In this document: positions 21,871 through 21,875 of the stretch, piece by piece
How positions within the stretch are numbered: the first letter of the stretch is position 1
How the letters are laid out: every line of letters begins with the position of its first letter
DNA from: Patescibacteria group bacterium UBA2772
GTDB lineage: Bacteria; Patescibacteriota; Minisyncoccia; Moranbacterales; DUUL01
Length of the DNA stretch: 21,875 nucleotides
Direction: 5' to 3'
Assembly: GCA_002352545.1 (NCBI GenBank)
Contig: DEIO01000002.1
Coordinates: 1-21,875, forward strand
Notes under the pieces: generated by a model
What the model was told of the DNA's origin: nothing
Seen by the model: only the letters and a program-made list of their open reading frames with translations
Database searches by the model: none
Program-made: the position numbers and the translations under genes

Positions 21871-21875
21871 GTGGC

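Noticed and set aside
1..21875. CRISPR array, insertion sequence, integrase or rRNA genes
   Set aside because: No regular spaced repeats, transposase or recombinase motifs, or rRNA sequence were seen on either strand.

Overview
The window looks like a chromosomal piece of an AT-rich bacterium from the Candidate Phyla Radiation (Patescibacteria). This is inferred from base composition, small genes with almost no Shine-Dalgarno sites, a type IV pilus cluster without any outer-membrane parts, and several proteins of a style known mostly from that group. I cannot name the genus. All genes are intact under the standard bacterial code. Of 25 coding genes, 15 end in TAA, 9 in TAG and 1 in TGA.

Region 1 (31-13042, all minus strand) is one long type IV pilus locus. 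In transcription order it holds pilM, pilN, pilO, pilB, a stand-alone CheY-like receiver, pilT and pilC. Then comes a promoter gap, followed by three small Cys-rich prepilins, the prepilin peptidase pilD, and GspH/FimT-, PilV-, PilW- and PilX-like minor pilins. The PilX-like protein carries a C-terminal Cys-rich domain resembling the formylglycine-generating-enzyme / C-type-lectin fold. The same domain follows twice more as separate membrane-anchored proteins. PilM/N/O form the inner-membrane platform with PilC; PilB extends and PilT retracts; PilD matures the pilins; the last genes probably decorate or cap the tip.

Region 2 (13043-16423, plus strand) is divergent from the pilus operon. It holds a ClpC-type double AAA+ unfoldase overlapping a ComF-like phosphoribosyltransferase. 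ComF next to a retractable pilus fits DNA uptake.

Region 3 (16424-16750) is an AT-rich stretch of inverted repeats followed by tRNA-Ser(GCU) and a strong terminator.

Region 4 (16751-21875) looks accessory. It has an orphan glycosyltransferase-like gene, a NUDIX hydrolase between short direct repeats, and an inverted echo of the tRNA 3' end plus terminator. Next is a minus-strand three-gene unit: an Sll1717-type P-loop ATPase, an unreported 52-residue ORF, and a protein resembling PD-(D/E)XK nucleases. A structured, less AT-rich intergenic stretch separates it from a divergent gene for a probable winged-helix protein with a palindrome over its promoter. The three-gene unit is the best candidate for an undescribed, possibly anti-phage, system. 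The triplicated pilus-tip domain is the other notable item.
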